A stretch of DNA of 64,000 bases from HyVt-477 sp965224605. GTDB taxonomy: Bacteria; Pseudomonadota; Gammaproteobacteria; Thiotrichales; Thiotrichaceae. Positions within the stretch are counted from its first letter, which is position 1. The number at the start of each line of letters is the position of its first letter. Under the pieces are notes generated by a model. It saw only the letters and a program-made list of their open reading frames with translations, was not told the origin of the DNA and did not search any database. The stretch is taken from positions 186,001-250,000 of the forward strand of contig CBDCZP010000012.1 in the NCBI GenBank assembly GCA_965224605.1. The letters run 5' to 3'. Position numbers and translations under genes: made by a program. Below, one piece after another: positions 60,495-64,000 of the stretch.

Positions 60495-61566
60495 GAAACA
60501 TCCTTACGTTGGTATGCCTGATCATCAATTCTGGAAGTACGAACGGGCAATAAAAAAGCCCGAACTTTTTGATCCTGTCACACATACATCGTTTAAAATC
60601 AGCAAAGCCAGTCCAGTCGTTACCGCTGGTAGTTGTTTTGCGCAGCATGTCGCTAGGTATCTTTCCTCCAGTGGTTTCTCATTCCTAGTTACTGAGAAAG
60701 CTCACCCGATTGTTCCCGTACAAATAGCAGAAAAAAATAACTATGGTGTTTTTACAGCTCGGTATGGAAATATATATACAGCGCGTCAACTTAAGCAGCT
60801 ATTACAAAGAGCCTATGGATTATTTGAGCCAGTTGAAACAGTATGGAAAGGTAAAAAAGGGTATGTAGACCCATTTCGTCCACGAATTCAGGATGGGGGG
60901 TTTGTCTCCGAAGAAGAATTGCTAATAGACAGAAAGGTACATTTCGAGGCACTTCGTGAAGCGATAGAGTCCATGTCAGTATTTGTGTTTACGCTAGGAT
61001 TAACAGAGAGTTGGATAGATAATCGTGATGGCGCAGTATTCCCCCTTGCACCAGGTGTATCAGGTGGAGAGTACAATGATGAACAGTTTTCGTTTAAGAA
61101 TTTTGATGTGGTTGAAATTGTAGAGGATATGCAATGGAGCATTGATTTTATTCGAGCACATAACCCGGATGTAAAAATAATTATTACGGTCTCTCCTGTA
61201 GCACTCAATGCAACTGTATTAGACCGCCATGTTTATGTATCAACGACCTATTCTAAGGCAGTACTAAGAGTCGCTGCTGAACAGGTTTGTAACGCAAATG
61301 AACTATGTGATTACTTCCCGTCGTTTGAAATTATTACAAGTCCTTATCTTCGTGGCCGATATTTCGCTCCGGATTGCCGTGAAGTTACAGAAGCGGGTGT
61401 AAGTCATGTAATGTCCATCTTTTTGAAACACTATGGCGATATTGAGCAGGATGAACCATTAAAATTAATTAATAATGATGAAGATAATGCGGTAAGAAAG
61501 CATATCGAGAATATGGAAAAAGTGGTTGAAGTGTTATGTGATGAAGAAGAAATCAATAATCAGTAG
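60487..61566 (+). CDS. GSCFA-domain protein
   Basis: This 359-residue protein is named for its signature TAGSCFA (residues 46-52), followed by QHVARYLSSSGFSF. Other family blocks are YGNIYTARQLKQLLQRAYG, FVFTLGLTESWIDNRDGAVF and IIITVSPVALNATVL. GSCFA proteins are distant relatives of the SGNH hydrolases and are common in polysaccharide loci, perhaps as acyltransferases or esterases. A GGGAGG site lies inside the end of the previous gene, fixing this start. A C-terminal acidic helix (residues 320-359) follows the domain. Confidence 0.9.
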   Translation: MSKKHPYVGMPDHQFWKYERAIKKPELFDPVTHTSFKISKASPVVTAGSCFAQHVARYLSSSGFSFLVTEKAHPIVPVQIAEKNNYGVFTARYGNIYTARQLKQLLQRAYGLFEPVETVWKGKKGYVDPFRPRIQDGGFVSEEELLIDRKVHFEALREAIESMSVFVFTLGLTESWIDNRDGAVFPLAPGVSGGEYNDEQFSFKNFDVVEIVEDMQWSIDFIRAHNPDVKIIITVSPVALNATVLDRHVYVSTTYSKAVLRVAAEQVCNANELCDYFPSFEIITSPYLRGRYFAPDCREVTEAGVSHVMSIFLKHYGDIEQDEPLKLINNDEDNAVRKHIENMEKVVEVLCDEEEINNQ

Positions 61567-61615
61567 ACTCTCCTAGATGATTTTACTTAATCTAATCCAT
61601 AAACTTAAAGTCTTG

Positions 61616-61637
61616 CTTGGCTTTTGTTCAAGCCAAG
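61616..61637. repeat. Short hairpin between GSCFA and GT8-like genes
   Basis: CTTGGCTT and AAGCCAAG form an 8-bp stem around TTGTTC. No clear T run follows on the plus strand, so it may be a weak terminator or only a structure in the intercistronic message. Confidence 0.4.
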
Positions 61638-61712
61638 TATAATCAATAATGAAACCATGCTAAAGAAACTTGCTAAATAAGTTATTTGCTTAAAATAATG
61701 AGAGGTTAAACC

Positions 61713-62420
61713 ATGATTCGTGTTTTTGTCGGTTACGACACAAAACTACCCGTACTCTATAACGTACTACAACACAGTATACAGACACGCGCTTCACAGC
61801 CTGTATCTATTACGCCTATTATGTTGTCTCAATTAAAAGGGCTCTATACCCGTGAGCAGCATCCTCTGGCATCTACAGAGTTTTCATTCTCTCGTTTTTT
61901 AGTGCCCTATTTATCAAACTACGAAGGTTGGTCTTTGTTTATTGATAATGACATGCTGTTTTTGGATGATATTGCCAAGCTTTGGGAACTACGTGATGAT
62001 GATTATGCGGTAATGTGTACCAAGCATGAGCATAATCCCAACGCAGAAACAAAGTTTTTAGGCACAGTTCAAACTAAATATGAAAAAAAGAACTGGTCTA
62101 GCACGATGTTGTTTAATAATAAGATGTGTAAACAATTGACACCTGAGTACGTTAATACTGCAACGGGTTTACAATTGCATCAATTCAAGTGGCTTGAAAA
62201 TGACACTTTGATTGGTGATATCCCCTTGGGTTGGAACTGTCTCGCTGACTGTGGTTCACCACAAGATGACATCCGCGCGATACATTACACGTTGGGTGGG
62301 CCTTTTTATGATGAATATAAGAATTGTGAGTTTTCTGAAGAGTGGTTCAAAGAACGGGATGATATGTTGAAATGCGCACAATTAGCAGAAGTTAAAGCAA
62401 ATAAAAAGGTGGCGGCTTAG
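61713..62420 (+). CDS. GT8-like glycosyltransferase
   Basis: This is a 235-residue cytosolic transferase. The metal-binding DxD is IDNDMLF (Asp78, Asp80), and STEFSFSRFLVPYL before it and AVMCTKHEHNPNAETKF after it match small GT-A enzymes of the GT8-like type. The C-terminus contains GWNCLADCGSPQDDIRAIHY, where acidic and His residues usually complete the metal site. The GAGAGG site fits the ATG at 61713. It probably adds one capsule sugar; donor and acceptor are unknown. Confidence 0.82.
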   Translation: MIRVFVGYDTKLPVLYNVLQHSIQTRASQPVSITPIMLSQLKGLYTREQHPLASTEFSFSRFLVPYLSNYEGWSLFIDNDMLFLDDIAKLWELRDDDYAVMCTKHEHNPNAETKFLGTVQTKYEKKNWSSTMLFNNKMCKQLTPEYVNTATGLQLHQFKWLENDTLIGDIPLGWNCLADCGSPQDDIRAIHYTLGGPFYDEYKNCEFSEEWFKERDDMLKCAQLAEVKANKKVAA

Positions 62421-62480
62421 TTTCAGTGAGAAGGAAACTGTAAGATTTACTATTTTTAATAATGTAAGACACTATCATTT

Positions 62481-63452
62481 ATGGATGCAATCAAGCTAGG
62501 AAAGCAAGTAATTTCAATGGAAATAGATGAGTTACAACAGATGTTAGCTCGTCTTGATGAAAGTTTCACCGCCGCCATTGAGCTTATTCAATCAGGACAA
62601 GGGCGTTTGGTTTTGGTGGGTATGGGAAAGTCAGGAATCATTGGAAATAAAATTGCAGCAACGATGGCATCAACAGGAACCCCTGCATTTTCTGTTCACC
62701 CCGGAGAGGCATTTCATGGGGATCTTGGAATGATCCAGCCTGACGATATTGCATTAATGATTTCAAATAGTGGTGAAACTGAAGAGCTAATCAGACTATT
62801 ACCATTTATGGAATATCAAGGCAATAAAGTTATTTCCTTGACAGGAAAGCCTAATTCAACACTTGCTGAGTACTCAGATGTGGTGCTGGATGTTTCTGTA
62901 TCCCGCGAAGCTTGTAACAACAATCTTGCTCCAACCAGTTCTACAACTACAGCACTGGTAATGGGTGATGCCTTGGCGGTTGCGTTATCCACCTTAAATA
63001 ATTTCCAAGCAACAGATTTTGCGAGATTTCACCCGGGTGGTAAGTTGGGGCGTACCCTGTTGACTCATGTAAAAGATGTCATGCATAAAAAAGACTTGCC
63101 AGTTTGTCAGCGAGATACTTCTTTTAAAGATATTGTTACTTGTATTACCCAAGGTCTTCAAGGGTTGGCATTAGTTACCGAGGATGGTTCTGTTTGTGGA
63201 ATTATCACTGATGGTGATTTACGCCGTTCTTTTGAGCAATTTTCTGACCCGTTATCGGTAAAAGCGAAGGATATTATGACGAGTCAACCTATTACTATTT
63301 CACAAGATGAGCGCTTAGTGGTGGCAGAAGAAATGATGCAGAAATATAAGAAGCGGGTACTGGTGGTAACAGATAATGCTAAAAAAGTTGTTGGTGTGCT
63401 ACAGATATTTGATGCTAATGTAGAATCATTCTCAGCTATCCCCAGTTTATAG
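62481..63452 (+). CDS. kdsD: Arabinose-5-phosphate isomerase (KDO pathway)
   Basis: This enzyme (KpsF in capsule loci) converts ribulose-5-phosphate to arabinose-5-phosphate, the first step toward KDO. The 323-residue product has a SIS domain at about residues 40-175 (VLVGMGKSGIIGNKIAATMA; ISNSGETEELIRLLPF; APTSSTTTALVMGDALAVAL) and two CBS domains at about 205-320 (VTEDGSVCGIITDGDLRRSF; VVTDNAKKVVGVLQIFDAN). This is the complete two-part family architecture. With kdsB and kpsD it ties the locus to a KDO-containing or KDO-anchored polymer. Confidence 0.94.
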   Translation: MDAIKLGKQVISMEIDELQQMLARLDESFTAAIELIQSGQGRLVLVGMGKSGIIGNKIAATMASTGTPAFSVHPGEAFHGDLGMIQPDDIALMISNSGETEELIRLLPFMEYQGNKVISLTGKPNSTLAEYSDVVLDVSVSREACNNNLAPTSSTTTALVMGDALAVALSTLNNFQATDFARFHPGGKLGRTLLTHVKDVMHKKDLPVCQRDTSFKDIVTCITQGLQGLALVTEDGSVCGIITDGDLRRSFEQFSDPLSVKAKDIMTSQPITISQDERLVVAEEMMQKYKKRVLVVTDNAKKVVGVLQIFDANVESFSAIPSL

Positions 63453-63457
63453 CTATT

Positions 63458-64000
63458 ATGGCAAAACGAACCAGAAAAATTAACAAAGCTACAAAGCCCA
63501 TAAAAGCTAAAGAAAACAAGCGCAGCAAAAAAAGCGCTGTTGCGAAAAAGTGTATTGTAGTTCTGGGTATGCATCGAAGTGGCACTTCTGCCATGACAGG
63601 GTTATTGAGTAAGTTGGGAGCTTCACCAGGTAGTGATCTGTTGCCTGCAAACCCTTCTAATCCTAAGGGATTCTTTGAAAATAAAAAATTGTAGCGTTTA
63701 ATAATCAGTTTTTCGAAGTAGCGGGTTCCTCATGGGATGACATGAATCACTTGCCTCCGGACTGGATAAAGTTACCCGAAGTAAAAGAGATAAAGTCTAG
63801 GGTGGTCGATTTTTTTCGCGCTGAGTTAAATGTCGACTTACCTATTATTAAAGATCCAAGACTGTGCCGTTTATTGCCTGTTTGGTTTGAAATATTTGAG
63901 GAGTTAAATATTTCTCCTCAATTTGTCTTCATTTTACGTGATCCCAATGAGGTCGCCGCTTCCAGTAGAAAAATGAAAAACTTCAAAGTGATGAAAACAT
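63458..64000 (+). pseudogene. Sulfotransferase-like protein, frameshifted and cut by window
   Basis: The frame begins with a Lys-rich stretch (KRTRKINKATKPIKAKENKR), then the PAPS phosphate loop VVLGMHRSGTSAMTGLLSKL and PANPSNPKGFFEN. It then stops at 63692 with KKL. Moving back one base at the A6 run 63683-63688 continues VAFNNQFFEVAGSSWDDMNH, IIKDPRLCRLLPVWFEIFEE and FVFILRDPNEVAASS to the window edge, all typical of the sulfotransferase family. One more A would restore the gene. It is six bases after kdsD. The protein would sulfate a capsule sugar if active. Confidence 0.82.

Overview
The window reads as chromosomal DNA of a gammaproteobacterium of moderate to low GC. The supports are a Mak-type fructokinase, PyrC, GloA, YajR, MlaA/MlaC, an Aas/LplT-like fusion, LpxC, a KpsD-type capsule porin and KDO enzymes, all of gammaproteobacterial type. 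A sulfur-oxidising or methylotrophic lineage (Thiotrichales or Methylococcales) is plausible from the kinds of dispersed palindromic repeats and the periplasmic rhodanese, but this is inference and the species cannot be named. I found no tRNA, rRNA, CRISPR array, phage or intact transposase.

Layout. 1-5.9 kb: a partial Ca2+/Na+ exchanger, a DUF1015 protein, glyoxalase I, a small membrane protein, a DUF3530 hydrolase, an acidic lipoprotein and a periplasmic rhodanese with a clear terminator. 6.1-12.4 kb: a tight five-gene module (membrane-anchored glutamate-synthase-like flavoenzyme, CPA1-like transporter lacking its key aspartates, acetolactate-synthase-like ThDP enzyme, aldehyde dehydrogenase, pterin carbinolamine dehydratase). 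This is the best candidate here for an uncharacterised metabolic system. 12.4-17.3 kb: a phytase-like lipoprotein, a repeat island, an H-NS-like protein, PPK2, a carboxylesterase and a gluzincin peptidase. 17.4-21.5 kb: MlaA, an MMPL/RND exporter and MlaC, a likely outer-membrane lipid transport set. An SLC13 transporter follows. 23.6-28.5 kb: four consecutive frameshifted genes (MscS channel, ClC channel, fatty-acid desaturase, methyltransferase).

28.6-45.4 kb: phosphomannomutase, dihydroorotase, a zinc-ribbon protein, fructokinase, an ECF sigma/anti-sigma pair, YajR, two secreted or lipid-anchored proteins, a PL14-like polysaccharide lyase, a patatin-like phospholipase and a three-domain lysophospholipid transport/acylation fusion. 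45.7 kb to the end: LpxC diverges from a long polysaccharide locus that opens with kpsD and carries large unusual glycosyltransferases, kdsB/kpsU, a methyltransferase, a sugar epimerase, an SGNH/GSCFA esterase-like pair, a GT8-like transferase, kdsD/kpsF and a frameshifted sulfotransferase. KpsD with the two KDO genes points to a group-2-like, KDO-linked capsule. The ABC transporter and KDO-linker transferases (kpsMTE, kpsCS) are not in the window.

At least six families of short inverted repeats sit between the genes, several in two or three copies. They account for most of the intergenic space and for one visible gene-end duplication.
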